64,000 nt of DNA from Dryomyza anilis (lineage: Eukaryota; Arthropoda; Insecta; Diptera; Dryomyzidae): NCBI GenBank assembly GCA_951804985.1, contig OX638133.1:50826791-50890790 (forward strand). The letters are read 5' to 3'. Each line of letters begins with the position of its first letter. Within the stretch, counting starts at the first letter, position 1. Under the pieces are notes generated by a model. The model was not told the origin of the DNA and searched no databases. It saw nothing but the letters and a program-made list of their open reading frames with translations. The position numbers and the translations under genes were made by a program. Below, one piece after another: positions 1 through 10,465 of this stretch.

Positions 1-1706
1 TCAAAAGCCTTGGAAATATCAAGAGCAACAGACTTGCTCTCCCCGAAAAGGTGAACACAATTATTCCACTTTTCGGAGAGGACCGCCATCAAGTCACCTG
101 TGGATCTGGTCCTACGGAAACCGTATTGTCGGTCACTGAGCAATTCGTTGTGCTCAAGATAGTTCACAAAGTGGAAGTTAATTACGCTCTCCATTACCTT
201 GGAGAGTGCAGAGCATATTGCAAGATGGAAAAACTCCTGTCGTGTAGGAGATGTTGAAAAGGTTACGCAACGGACAAGCCAGCGTTGACGCGCACTTCTT
301 CAACACATGGGCAGATATGCCATCTGGCCCAGAGGCTTTGTTAATGTTGAGGTTTGCTAAAACCTTTTTAACTGCCCGAGTTCGAAAATGTATCTCCGGC
401 ATTGCAGAAGAAACAAAATCGACGACAGGCAGTGGTTGATTACTATTTGCAAATAATTCTGCCAAGAGATTAGCTTTATCAACCGGGTCAGTGAAGGTCT
501 GGCCATTCATACTAAGAGTTGGAGTAGACGTTGTCGTCTGATTCTTCACCGTTTTTAAAAATGACCAGAAATTTTTACTACCCCTGTGATAGAGTAGGAC
601 CTTTTTGCGCGCGTTTTGTTCGTGAAGAAACTTTTCGCGCGAGATCACGGCATTACAGCGATTCCTAGCCTGTATACGAAGTCTTTCAGTCTCAGCATTC
701 TTGTTAGAACGCCAAGTCTGAAAGGCTTCCTCTTTCGACCTGACTGCAATCCTGCAAGTCTCATTGAACCAAGAGTGGTCCTTAGGTTTAATGCTAATTT
801 TTTTAGAAGGTATGAAGGACCGCATACCTAATAAAATAATATTTTGTACCATTAAAGCCGCAGCATTTATGTCTCTGTCAGCGAAACACAATTTCCAATT
901 AAAGTTGCGAAAAAATCATTTAACGCAACCCAATTTGCTTTTTCGTAAAGCCATACAGTCCTCTTCGGGGCTTTAATCGAAGAGGTGCGTAAACTAGAAT
1001 ACGAAAACTCAGCGGAAACAGTACAGTGGTCGGAATTACCAAGAGGTGCAAGGACTTTTACATCATATTTTTCATGATGTGAAGTCAGAAAAAGGTCTAG
1101 GACTTTTGGGCTTTGCCCGCCGACGCGTGGAATATACGTCGGATCCTTCACCATTTGAGTGAGTTGGTTGCACTCGGCAAAAAGCTCAACATAACAACCC
1201 TCCTGTGTTGATAGACCCGAGTGGCTCAACCAAGTGGCGTTGTGCACATTAAAATCGCCCGCAACAACAATTTCACTGCCTGGAAATTGCTCCAATATAT
1301 TTGAGATCGAATCAGATAAGGCATCCAGCTTATTACAGGTGGAAACCCTATCTAAATTCGGACTCCTATAAAGAAAGCACAAGTGCATGATGTGTGTTTG
1401 GATTTTGAATTTAACCCAAATAGTATTAAATTCGCTATCCGACACACTATGTTGTTGCTGCAGTTGATACGCAACGTCACTCCGAATAAAAAGAGCAAGA
1501 CCCCTATGGGCAGAGAATAATGGCAATAGGTGATAACCAGGTATATGAAAATCCAGTGGATCTGCACCCTCATTAACCTGGGTCTCACCTAGTGCCATTA
1601 TTTGTGGCCTATGGATGGACACATACGCATATACCGAGAAAAAATTCGCCCTCAGCCCACGAATGTAGCAAAAGTCTATACGAAAGTTTTGCGACATTTG
1701 TGCCAC
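1..1706 (-). pseudogene. LINE-1 endonuclease-reverse transcriptase, frameshifted and cut by window edge
   Basis: The reading frame starts at ATG 1706. It encodes an apurinic-type endonuclease with the family motifs LGETQV (catalytic Glu), GDFNVHN and GNSDHC (the SDH motif), all visible within the first 245 residues. A frameshift near 880 moves the continuation into another frame (891 down to 178). That part carries the RT N-terminal motif KASGPDGISAHVLK. Compared with copy R it lacks about six residues near 440-450, just before the SNQPLP segment. A second frame change follows near 180, and RT sequence runs to base 1, where the strand encodes the DISKAF region. In life the protein nicks target DNA and reverse-transcribes the element RNA on the nick. 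This copy is broken and inactive. Confidence 0.88.
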
Positions 1707-2263
1707 TGTGCAAATTCAAAACATACAAACATACTAGCAGCGTGCGGCAGATGAAACAAACAGTTGAGAGCGCAAGCTAAGCCGTGGTGAGTGTTATGCC
1801 TTCACCACGGCACAGATTACGCACTCAGTGCAGCCTCAGTTGCGCACGCTAGTAGCTTTGAGTAGGAAAGGGGAGGGACAGAATACGAAAAAACAAGTAT
1901 ATGCAGTTGCGGCAAAGAGCATAAAGAAGCCCCTTGCGTTGACAATTGCAAAATGAAGCGGCAGTGCGTGGGTGAAACTGGTTTTTTTTTTATTTATTTT
2001 TGTTCTATTTTTTTTTCTGTTGCGAGAGTGAGTTATTATTTTTCTGTTTTTATTGTTTTTTAATATTGGGCCATGCTATTAATTTATTTTAATTTCAAAT
2101 GTGTTTTTTTGCTGTATTATTATTGTTATTATTGACGGCACTAGACGACACTAAGCACGATTTATGTTTAACAAAACTAAGACGACGGACGAAACGACGG
2201 AAAATTATAAATATATGAGATCGGCGCGACACGTCCGTCCCCCATTATTGCTCAGACGCTACT
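1..2263 (-). mobile_element. LINE-1 copy L, non-LTR retrotransposon, 3' part beyond window
   Basis: The element reads on the minus strand. Its 5' end is at about 2263, where the minus strand begins AGTAGCGTCTG followed shortly by a GGGGGACGG block. Copy R on the plus strand at 40275 starts in the same way, so this is the element's own 5' terminus. A noncoding leader of about 557 bp precedes the endonuclease-RT reading frame, and no ORF1 (gag) lies between them. The window edge cuts the element inside the RT domain. Its 5' end abuts an RT fragment of a Ty3/Gypsy element at 2264, so it probably inserted into that element. Confidence 0.88.
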
Positions 2264-2683
2264 GGTAAGCAAAAGATGTGGAAAAAATAAAATTTGTGGA
2301 GATTATTCCACTGGTTTAAATAATGCGATCGAACCAAACCAATATCCCTTACCTACACCAGAAGATATTTTTGCAGATTGCCATAATTGCATAATATTTA
2401 GTCACGCTGACTTGTCAGATGCATATCTGCAGACGGAAATCGACGATGACGCAAAAGAATTGCTTACAGTGAACACCCACAAAGGGCTATATAGATTCAA
2501 CCGCCTCACTCCAGGTGTAAAGTGCGCACCAGGAGCGTTTCAGTGCATCATGGACGAAGTATGTGCAGTGATTGATGCATACATTGACGACAACTGCTTG
2601 CAAGTAAATCTATTGACGAACACAATCAAAACCTGCATCGACTTTTCCAAAGGTTGCAAGAATTTGGGTATCACCTAAAATTT
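2264..2683 (+). pseudogene. Ty3/Gypsy reverse transcriptase fragment (older Gypsy-C-like copy)
   Basis: About 140 codons of RT are readable. The order is a GDYSTGLN-like segment broken by frameshifts, then PTPEDIFA, then HADLSDAYLQ with the first catalytic Asp, then LTPGVKCAPGAFQ, and finally the YIDD box. The usual linker before YIDD is shortened. The sequence after YIDD (2571-2683) is nearly repeated at 3650-3763, which belongs to the next element. The 5' side ends at the LINE-1 insertion. Motif order and spacing are those of Ty3/Gypsy RT. It has no start codon of its own and is a remnant. Confidence 0.8.
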
Positions 2684-2979
2684 AAAAAAAAAAAAATTAA
2701 AATCCGAAATGCATGTGAATTTTGAGATTACTTTAATTAAAAAAACTCTGAAAAATACAGGAAAATTTTGCTACCCTTGAAAAAGGCCAGTTCAAATTAA
2801 TGATGAAAAACACAGTAAACCATGGATTTTTGAAAACTTTAGAGTTTTTAAGAGTGGCTATTTTTATTATTATTTTAAAAGTGAATTCTTCAAATTAAGT
2901 TAATGATGCATTATGAATAAGGCGAGATATGAGCCAAAATTTGACTTTAAAAAACTGGCCTTATTCAAGTGGCGCGCAG
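2684..2979. other. Noncoding AT-rich stretch between two Gypsy remnants
   Basis: It begins with an A-rich run directly after the RT fragment and ends at the TG of the Gypsy-C 5' LTR. I see no coding sequence or clear inverted repeat. Confidence 0.5.
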
Positions 2980-3138
2980 TGTTATTGCTGGACTCCCTGG
3001 CTATTTTCTTCTACTATTATTTATATATAACAACACTTTGACTTATAACCTTTCATTCCATTTTTAACATTGTAACATGAACTTCATTACTTTATATAAA
3101 CTTTAATTAAACGAGTATTTAATTTAACAAATACAACA
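2980..3138 (+). repeat. Gypsy-C 5' LTR
   Basis: It starts TGTTATTGCTGGA and ends AAATACAACA. From CTATTTTCTTCTACTATTA onward it matches the right LTR at 6134-6305 almost throughout. The first 20-30 bases are more divergent and shorter than in the right copy. Confidence 0.8.
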
Positions 3139-3140
3139 AT

Positions 3141-3158
3141 TGGCGACGAGTTTGAGCG
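3141..3158 (+). promoter_or_regulatory. Gypsy-C primer-binding site
   Basis: TGGCGACGAGTTTGAGCG starts two bases after the LTR end. The leading TGG is the complement of a tRNA CCA end, as expected for a tRNA-primed LTR element. The tRNA species was not determined. Confidence 0.65.
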
Positions 3159-3276
3159 TAATTAATGAAATTACGTACACCTACGCATAAATAACGCAAT
3201 TTCTTTTGGTTTACATAATTTTATGCCAACATTTTCTGCAAATCACACGTGGAGTAACATAACCTCTTTTTCGACA

Positions 3277-3640
3277 TGAGCGAGGAAAAGATCGTTAAAT
3301 TACTAGCGGAGTACCAAGCATCCCTAGCAACGCACACAGAAATGTTGGAACAATTAAAAACTATCGTTCAAGCACAAATGTGTTCTAGTCCAACAACCAG
3401 CACAGTTGGTTCATCAGCGGCAGAACGAGCAACTACATCAAAAGCATAATTAATGGAATCACTCGCAAATTCAATGACAGAGTTTATTTATGAGCCGGAC
3501 AATGGACTTGTATTTGAAATATGGTACAATCGATACAGTGCTGTATTCACTCGAGAGGCACAGTCTCTTGATGAAGCCAACAAAGTAGCTGTCCTCTGGA
3601 GAAAATGAATAATTTAATTCACGAGCGTTTTAAAAAGTGA
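3277..3640 (+). pseudogene. Gypsy-C gag N-terminus, broken
   Basis: ATG 3277 opens MSEEKIVKLLAEYQ followed by a helical, Gln-rich segment. An in-frame TAA follows ATTSKA at about residue 57. The frame then continues as LMESLANSMTEFIYEPDNG and FEIWYNRYSAVF. This resembles the N-terminal capsid segment of insect Ty3/Gypsy Gag with a Phe-Trp-Tyr-Arg-Tyr motif. It breaks off near 3640, where RT sequence starts. Gag would assemble the cytoplasmic particle. Nothing functional remains here. Confidence 0.7.
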
Positions 3641-4318
3641 TTGTGGGCGCGCATGCATACATTGACGACATACTGCTTGCAAGTAAATCTATTGACGAAC
3701 ACAATCAAAACCTGCATCGACTTTTCCAAAGGTTGCAAGAATTTGGGTTTCACCTAAAATTTTCAACAACGCCTAATTTATTTATGGCAGATTATTGACA
3801 AAGACGGAATCCGACCGGATCCTGAAAAAATAAAGGCTATCGAAAAATTAAAAGTTCCTACGAACATATCAGAAGCGCGGTCGCTTCTTGGTTCAATAAA
3901 CCAATGCGGAAAATATGTATCTCTCATGCGCACACTAAGACAGCCACTTGACAATATACTGAAGTCAGATATTCAAAATTCATGTGGACTCAGGAATGCC
4001 AAATTGAAATGGACAAATTTAAGAACATTCTGAAATCAGATCTGCTGCTTACGCAATCACGAAATAGGCGCTGTCATATACCATGAATTTCCAAATTGTT
4101 CAATTCGAGCGGTGTACCACATATCACGTGCTTTGACTTCAACAGAAAAAAATTACAGCCAGATAGAAAAGGAAGGCCTTGCCCTTATTTTTGCTGTACA
4201 GAGATTTCACAAAATGCTATTTGGACGTAAATTTACGTTACACACTGACCACAAACCTTTGTCATATTTGGTTCAAAAAAATGTATACCAGTATACACTG
4301 CAAATACACCGCATATGA
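3641..4318 (+). pseudogene. Gypsy-C reverse transcriptase C-terminus and RNase H
   Basis: The sequence resumes at the catalytic YIDDILLASKS box near 3655. It then gives the palm-thumb connection (NLHRLFQRLQEFGF and a DGIRPDPEKIKAIEKL-like stretch near 3800-3850) with frame changes. The RNase H part is open at 4112-4318, with SRALTSTEKNYSQIEKEGLA and FTLHTDHKPL. The remaining catalytic acidic part upstream is damaged. Order and motifs identify a Ty3/Gypsy pol. Confidence 0.78.
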
Positions 4319-5452
4319 ATTCGAAATAAAGTATACCAATACATTAGATTTCGGACACGCTGATGTGTTATCTAGGCTTATAAGTTCCCATGAAAAACCA
4401 TCAAATGACTATATAGTCGCATCAATTTCGTTCAAAAAAGATTTAACTACAACTCTAAATGATTCTCTACAAACGCTTCCAGTAACTCACAATATGGTAG
4501 CTCACGCTACTAACATTGATCCTGTTTTACGAAATATTATAAAATATATACAGTCTTACTGGCCTACAAATTCAAAAAGTATAGATGATAACACCAAACC
4601 GTACTATTTGAGACGTGAATCGCTTGCAGTAGTCGACGGATGTATACTCTCGGATTCACGAGTTGTCATACCAGCACCATTTCGAAAACGAATATTGAAA
4701 CAAATACACAGAGGTAATTTTGTCATCGATCGTGGTAAATCTATCGCACGCAGCTTTGTATACTGGCCAAAATTGGATAGTGATGTCGAGGAATACGTTC
4801 GACAGTGTCAACGATGCCAGTCAGCTGCTAAATCACCAGTTAAAAAAACACTTCATTCATGGCTGTTAACTACACGTCCACTCGAACGCATTCATGCAGA
4901 TTATGCAGGCCCGGTAGACGGACAATTTTACCTAGTGATTATTGATTCATTTTCAAAATATCCGGAAATTGTTCAAACATCATCCACAACATCTAGTTCA
5001 ACTATAAACCTGTTTAATACGTACTGTTCACAATTTGGAAGTCCCGAACAATTGGTCACAGATAATGGCACTCAATTTTGCGCCGATGCATTCCAATCAA
5101 GGTTTTCTCATCGTGGCATTCAACATACACGAACAGTTCGTTTTCATCCAAGTTCCAACGGTCAAGCGGAAAGATTCGTAGACACGCTTAAACGGGCATT
5201 AAAAAATCGAAAGGAGAAGGATCATCCGTAGATGCATTATGCACTTTTCTTGAAGTGTATCGCTCAACACCTAATCCCAACGTACCAAATATTAAATCGC
5301 AAGCAGAATGTTTTATCGGCAGGAAGATGAGAACCGTATTTGACGTATTAAAGAAACCTACGAAATCTCATGACACAAGGAACACTGAAATGGAATCTCA
5401 GTACAATCAGAAACATGGTGCAAAAGATAGAAAGTTTCAACAAGCAGACCAG
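4179..5452 (+). pseudogene. Gypsy-C integrase with RNase H tail
   Basis: A 350-codon open frame ends at 5231. It starts in an off-frame overlap with RNase H and becomes meaningful from EIKYTNTLDFGHADVLSRL onward. The zinc-binding H2C2 region carries IHRGNFVIDRGKSIARSF (one His may be altered) and CQRCQS. The catalytic core carries HADYAGPVDG (Asp), TDNGTQFC (Asp) and FHPSSNGQAERFVDTLK (Glu), so the DDE triad is visible. After a frameshift the C-terminal domain continues at 5255-5452 and is then cut by MITE-1, resuming at 5784. Integrase inserts the cDNA into chromosomes. This copy is near complete but frameshifted. Confidence 0.82.
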
Positions 5453-5783
5453 TAGCGCGATTCCCTAACTCCGTATCGACAAAAATCGATATCGTTAACT
5501 ACAATCAACGACAAATATTGTTAGGAGGTATTCCGTACACAGTTCGCTATGATATTTATCGTCAGCTGTCATCGTTAAGAATTTACCGAAAATTGTCGAT
5601 ACGATAGCGTTAAAATTTTTTTTGGCCAGCTTACATTTTAACGATTAAAACGATTTTTATTGTTCAAAATATTTCCGAATTTATTTGTCTACATAAAACG
5701 CATTGAATGTTAGGGAATCACTTTTTTCATAACGATCGCTATCGCAAGCGACAATTGTCGATAGGAGTTACGGAATCGCGCTA
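5453..5783. mobile_element. MITE-1 copy in Gypsy-C integrase
   Basis: This 331-bp noncoding element has inverted ends TAGCGCGATTCC and its complement, and is rich in ATCGATA-type palindromes. The direct repeat CAG flanks it at 5450-5452 and 5784-5786. Removing the element and one CAG restores an unbroken integrase reading frame across the junction, so this is the real insertion boundary. The same element, in opposite orientation, occurs in each tandem unit (23042, 29589, 36140). Confidence 0.85.
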
Positions 5784-6133
5784 CAGGTCTACGCGAAAGA
5801 TTTTAAAACAACAAGTCATTCTGGGTTTCAGGAGAGATCATTGAAAAGATAGGAAACGTTGTCTACAATGTCATCATACATAATGAAAAATGAAGCACGC
5901 TTATACGAGCACATGCGGACCAACTGAGACCTAGAATTGTTCCAGAATCGTCATCTTCAGCAGACTCAGAAATTCCACTACACATTTTGCTTGAAGAGTT
6001 CAATGTTCCGATGCCAGATGCTAATATCTGTGAAAATTTCTTTACACCAAAAGTGAGTCAGCCCAAGCGTATTCAAGGACGCAGAATTCCTGTGGAAGTC
6101 ATCTCACGTTCGCCACCAACTTAAGAGAGAAGA
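5784..6133 (+). pseudogene. Gypsy-C integrase C-terminal tail and pre-LTR segment
   Basis: After MITE-1 the coding sequence continues with a VYAKDFK-like start typical of the Gypsy integrase C-terminal region, followed within about 30 codons by stops and frame changes. The stretch ends in the purine-rich run directly before the right LTR. No env was seen. Confidence 0.6.
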
Positions 6134-6305
6134 TGTTGGACACCCTACGACAATTGTCGGTAGTTAGCTATTTTCTACTACTATTATTTACATATGGTAA
6201 CACTTTGACTTATAACCTTTTATTCCATTTTTAACATTGTAACATGAACTTCATTACTTTGTATAAACTTTAATAAAACGAGTATTTAATTTAACAAATA
6301 CAACA
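6134..6305 (+). repeat. Gypsy-C 3' LTR
   Basis: It starts TGTTGGACACCC immediately after the purine tract AAGAGAGAAGA and ends AAATACAACA. It shares its last ~140 bp with the 5' LTR. The inner start contains the palindrome-like GACAATTGTCGG. Confidence 0.8.
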
Positions 6306-6420
6306 GTTATATACAATAAATATTGTTAAAAAAAATATTGTTTTCAACAATATGAGACGTGCGCGCAAAGTACAATAAATCAAAGTGCAAATTAAATAAA
6401 AATCATGTAAAAAAATATTC

Positions 6421-6495
6421 ATGAGTGGGGTTCGAACCCGCATTTCCGGATTAATAGTCTCATGTTCTCACCGTTACGCTATCAGTCTCATTTTT
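6421..6495 (-). other. tRNA-like segment, possible SINE head or tRNA pseudogene
   Basis: On the minus strand a GATAGCGTAACGGTGAGA segment resembles a pol III A box, and GGGTTCGAACCCC is a good B box, with tRNA-like spacing. The anticodon arm does not fold convincingly (loop around TATTAAT), and the acceptor stem is poor. I therefore do not call a functional tRNA. It may be a SINE head or a degraded tRNA. Confidence 0.45.
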
Positions 6496-7949
6496 CGCAT
6501 AGCATTTATTCAAAATATTAATACAAATGATATATTTGAGTTGAAACGGTAATAAAATAAACCAGTTGGGAAGGTTAGATCACATGGAAAATTTTAAAGT
6601 AGGTGTTACTATGATAGTTAGGATTATCAAAATTATAGTCGGTCTAAGCCGTCCATAAATACCCTACACATATGTGGGGTAACCATTCAAAGTGGTATAT
6701 AGGTTCACGAATCCTGAAAATAACTACAAACTTTCAATCGCTGAAGAATTTTCATTCATTTGATACCCATGTTTACAAATGGGTAGGTGTACCGAATTCC
6801 GATTTTTTTTTTTGGGAATCACAAGTCGTTTCGAGGGAAAACATTATTTCCATGTATTTGAGCATGAAGTCAATATATATTTGACCAAAAAAGTTTACCT
6901 AAGCACGTATACAGTAAAACTGAACTGTAGATGTACATTTTATATGAGTTATTTGAATATAAATGGTCAGATCACAAGTCACAATGGACCGATATGCCTA
7001 ATTTTTTCGCACATACAGCGTAGGTATATAAGTAATCTTATGAGTTTCATTTATCTAACTCTTCAATTGTTTAAGTAGTAGTGATTTCAACAGACAGACG
7101 GACATCGCTAAAACGACTCTGGAGGTCATGCTGATCAAGAATATATATACTTTTCCATACCGGAGATGCTTCCCTCTGGGTGTTACAAACGGCGTACCAA
7201 ATTGAATATACCCTTTCACTCTTAGTGTAGGGTATAAAAATCAAGTAGTGATTGAAAATATTTTTAGTACATGACACAGGGCTGTAGTTGTAACTTCCAC
7301 ATTATCTGAAAAGGGCCCATAAATTTATTTGTATACAACAGAGTAGAGCAATTTTTATTTCAATTAAAAATAAAAACTAACGAATAAATTATTTATATTC
7401 TTCTATCCAAATACTAAATAGTTTTATTTGTTTATCTATGTGAAATGTGCTGTGTGAGCCAGAGAATCACGAGAGAACAATCAGACGGATTTGCCTGATT
7501 TTTTTTGTATTTTATTCGTGTCAATGCAAGAGTGGTTTAGGAAAAAAGAAAATTCGAAAATATCTAAATTTGACCTTAGGAACATGAAATTTGGGCTCAT
7601 CTCCCGACGTAAGCGCGCAATACGAAGGGATTTTTTGAAATTCGCCTCCTAAGGTAAACAAATGGGCGTGGCAAAATTGAACTTTTAATTCAAAATATTG
7701 GAGTAATTAAGATAGGCGCAGTCATTAAATGTGACTCAGTTGCGTATATTGTGGTTGTTTATCTTTTTTCCAAATGTGGGCAGAAGTAGACAAGGGGGCT
7801 TGGCCTTTTCCAAAATGTTGTAACTCCTGACTTACTCAGAGTAAAGTTATAAATTTCGAAACTAAGGTTTATATTACAAACTCCAATCGTCACTTGTAAA
7901 AGTTTCAATTGGAGGATATGCAACAATAACCACAATGCGTTACTTCATA
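6496..7949. repeat. Noncoding dispersed fly repeats
   Basis: No gene seen. The part at 7085-7240 contains the phrase CAGACAGACGGACATCGCTA, then a TGATCAAGAATATATATACT segment, and then a GGGTGTTACAAAC and GGGTATAAAAA end. I know this arrangement from dispersed noncoding repeats in many fly genomes. The remainder is AT-rich with short open frames that do not look coding. BEL/Pao coding sequence starts near 7950. Confidence 0.5.
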
Positions 7950-7987
7950 AAGAAAAACAATTACAGCAAGTATCAAAAAGTGTAGTT

Positions 7988-8629
7988 GTGAATAATAGAA
8001 ATATTAAAACTACAAATGATGAAAAATGCGTATTACTTTCCACAGCAGTAATGCAAATCTGTGATGGGAGAGGCAATTGGTTGAATTGTCGGGCATTAAT
8101 AGATAATGGATCACAAGTATGTTTCATTACTAAAGATATAATAAACAGATTGAAATTAAAAGGTTGTCCGACTAATGCAAGCATTGATGGAATTTCTGAA
8201 AACATTTCTCAAGTGAATGAGAGATTGAATGTTAGGTTAAAATCCAAACACTCTAATTATGAGACTAATTTGGAAGTATTGGTGATTCCGAAAATTGCGT
8301 CCGATTTACCTTCCAAAAATGTTGTAATTGGAAAGATGCCAGATAATATAAAATTGGCAGATCCAAAATTTTATATTCCAAGTGGAATAGATATGCTCAT
8401 CGGAGCAGAATTATTTTTCGAAATTTTAAAGGTAGGAAAAATTCGTTTAGATGATAACGATTTTCTATTACAAAATACAAATTTAGGTTGGATTGTAAGT
8501 AAATCTGCCATTATTGAGTCAAATCCATTATGTTGTGGAAATGTATCATATACTGATGATAATTTAGACAACCAATTAAAAAATTCTGGGAAATTGGGAA
8601 AAATAACATTTTATCGAAAGAAGATTTAA
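7988..8629 (+). pseudogene. BEL/Pao aspartic protease and linker to RT
   Basis: This 213-codon open frame contains ALIDNGSQVCFIT, the aspartic protease site in the DUF1758-type domain of BEL/Pao polyproteins (usually DSGS; here DNGS). It continues with GIDMLIGAELFFEIL and NTNLGWIVSKSA, the conserved LIG and LGW segments. The ATG is only the first Met in the open frame; the polyprotein should start upstream in a gag that is absent. The protease would cleave Gag-Pol in the particle. The frame ends in a stop after 8629 and pol continues in another frame. Confidence 0.85.
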
Positions 8630-8850
8630 AATGTGTAAAGATGTTTAGTGAAACCGTTCAAATATGCAAGAATGGAAAATTTAATGTAAATCTTCCATTA
8701 AAAAATGATGTTGCAATGCTAGGTAGCTCTGAAACTAGTACAAAATAAAAAGATTCTTTGCAATAGAGAATAAGCTTGATAAAATGATGATATTAAGTTA
8801 CAATATCATGAATTTATGAGAAAATATTTAGAACTAAATCATATGGAAGT
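8630..8850 (+). pseudogene. BEL/Pao RT N-terminal linker, broken
   Basis: Frame-shifted but readable pol sequence follows. It includes VCKNGKFNVNLPLKN-like residues and, just before the MITE, YLELNHMEV, the segment that normally precedes the YYLPHH motif found after the MITE at 9750. Confidence 0.6.
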
Positions 8851-9717
8851 ACACTCAGAAGAAAATGTACCATTAAGTACTTTATGGTACGACCATTGTT
8901 CTTATGGTTCATGTATTAATAGTTTTTTCTTTTTAAATCAAAAGTTTTCTAATTAATTCAATAGTATTTGAAAAATTCAGTACCATAAAATTAAATATTT
9001 CAATATTATTATTTTAAATAGATTAAAAACTGTTGTTTTAATGGTTTAATCCTATAATAACAAACGTGGTGTAAAAAAAAACATAAAAACGAATACAAAC
9101 ATGCTTGTTTTGTACGTCATTCTGAGTGTTTACTCAAAATGGTCGCATGTATTTTTTTGTAATAATCCACCTTATTAAACGCGACATTGGTAAGGACTCA
9201 ATGTATTTAATGTAAATAAATTATATTTATATATTTATTTATATTTTTATTTATAACAGAAAATAAATAATACATCGAACTTCTATTATGGCAACGGACT
9301 CAAAAATAACTGCAGACTCAAGTACTACAATCAATTATTGGAAACCAAAGCAAACATTAAATGTTTTATAATCTTTTGCAGCAAGAAGTGTCTTTTTATG
9401 TGTGTGTTGTAAAAATGAATATAAATTTCGACATTTAAATAAAATAAATTATACAATAAATTAACTAAAATACATTTTTGTTTTAATAAATTATTAGGAA
9501 AATGTAATTCGATTTTACCATAAAATTAATAATACGTATCATTAAATTTGTATAGGTCTTTCTTATTGTAATTAAAATATCACATTATAAAATTTATGTA
9601 TTAACAGTTTCAATATTACTGAACTAATGGGACGCATCCTATTGACCATTTTAATGGTATAAATTATTGTTTTTCTATTGAAATACTATCAATTTACCAT
9701 GATTTTTTTCTGGGTGT
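8851..9717. mobile_element. 867-bp MITE with ACACTCAGAA termini in BEL/Pao RT
   Basis: The left end ACACTCAGAAGAAAATGTACC matches, in inverted orientation, the right end CATGATTTTTTTCTGGGTGT. The trinucleotide AGT flanks both sides (8848-8850 and 9718-9720). Removing the element and one AGT joins NHMEV to LNMKEITGGYYLPHH in frame, confirming the boundaries. The interior is AT-rich and noncoding, with a second inverted theme around TACCAT and TGGTA. The superfamily was not determined. Confidence 0.82.
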
Positions 9718-10465
9718 AGTTCTGAATATGAAAGAGATAACCGGAGGTTATTATTTACCACACCATTATGTTTTACGTCCTGAAAGCACATCATCAAAAT
9801 TAAGAGTGGTGTTTGATGGATCGTGCAAAACAACCTCAGGAGTATTATTGAATGATATGTTGCATACTGGACCACGATTGCAAGATGATTTGTTTGATAT
9901 TTTGTTAAGATTCAGGAAGCACAAATATGTATTTTCAGGAGATATTGAAAGATGTATAGGTAAATTTAAGTTCAAGAAAACCATCTCAAATATCAATTAA
10001 TATATTAGAGATGGAATTCGTCAGAACCACTTAAAACATATAAACTGAAAACTGTTACTTATGGAACATCAGCAGCACCAATTTAGCGGTTAAAAGTTTA
10101 CAGACAGCAGCAGAATTAAATAGAAAGGAATATACACAGGCTGCAGAAGTTATAATGTCTGATTTTTATATGGATGACATTATGACAGGATAAGATTCAT
10201 TGGAAGATCTGATTGTGGTACAACATCAAGTATTTTCTATTTTAAAGAAATACGGATTTCCACTTAAGAAGTGGTGTGCGAATCACAAAGATTTATTAAA
10301 ATATTTTCCAAAAGAGGATTGTGAAATAGAATTGGAATTAAATAAAGACAACTCAAAGGATGTCAAAACATTGGGAATTTGTTGGATACCTTCCTCTGAC
10401 GAATTATTTATAAGATCAAATGGGAAACAGACGTCAAACTTTCAAAAAGACAAATTTTATCAGAT
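9718..10465 (+). pseudogene. BEL/Pao reverse transcriptase
   Basis: The first open part (9728-10000) carries YYLPHHYVLRPES, LRVVFDGSCKT and DDLFDILLRFRKHKYVFSGDIE, the first catalytic Asp region of BEL/Pao RT. After a frame break near 9990-10150 the palm continues with TVTYGTSAAP and FYMDDIMTG (the YxDD box, here YMDD). The segment at 10200-10469 has KKYGFPLKKWCANHKDLL and DVKTLGICWIPSSDE. Several frameshifts and a stop make it inactive. Confidence 0.85.

Larger units (their letters stand above)
2980..6305 (+). mobile_element. Gypsy-C, small internally deleted Ty3/Gypsy LTR element
   Basis: Two related LTRs (2980-3138 and 6134-6305) flank a gag N-terminus joined directly to the RT YIDD region, then RNase H, integrase and a short tail. 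A tRNA-type primer-binding site follows the left LTR, and a purine run (AAGAGAGAAGA) precedes the right LTR. A large deletion removed most of gag, the protease and the RT N-terminus. A MITE-1 interrupts the integrase C-terminus. I could not find a target-site duplication at the outer ends (left flank CGCAG, right flank GTTAT). Confidence 0.82.
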
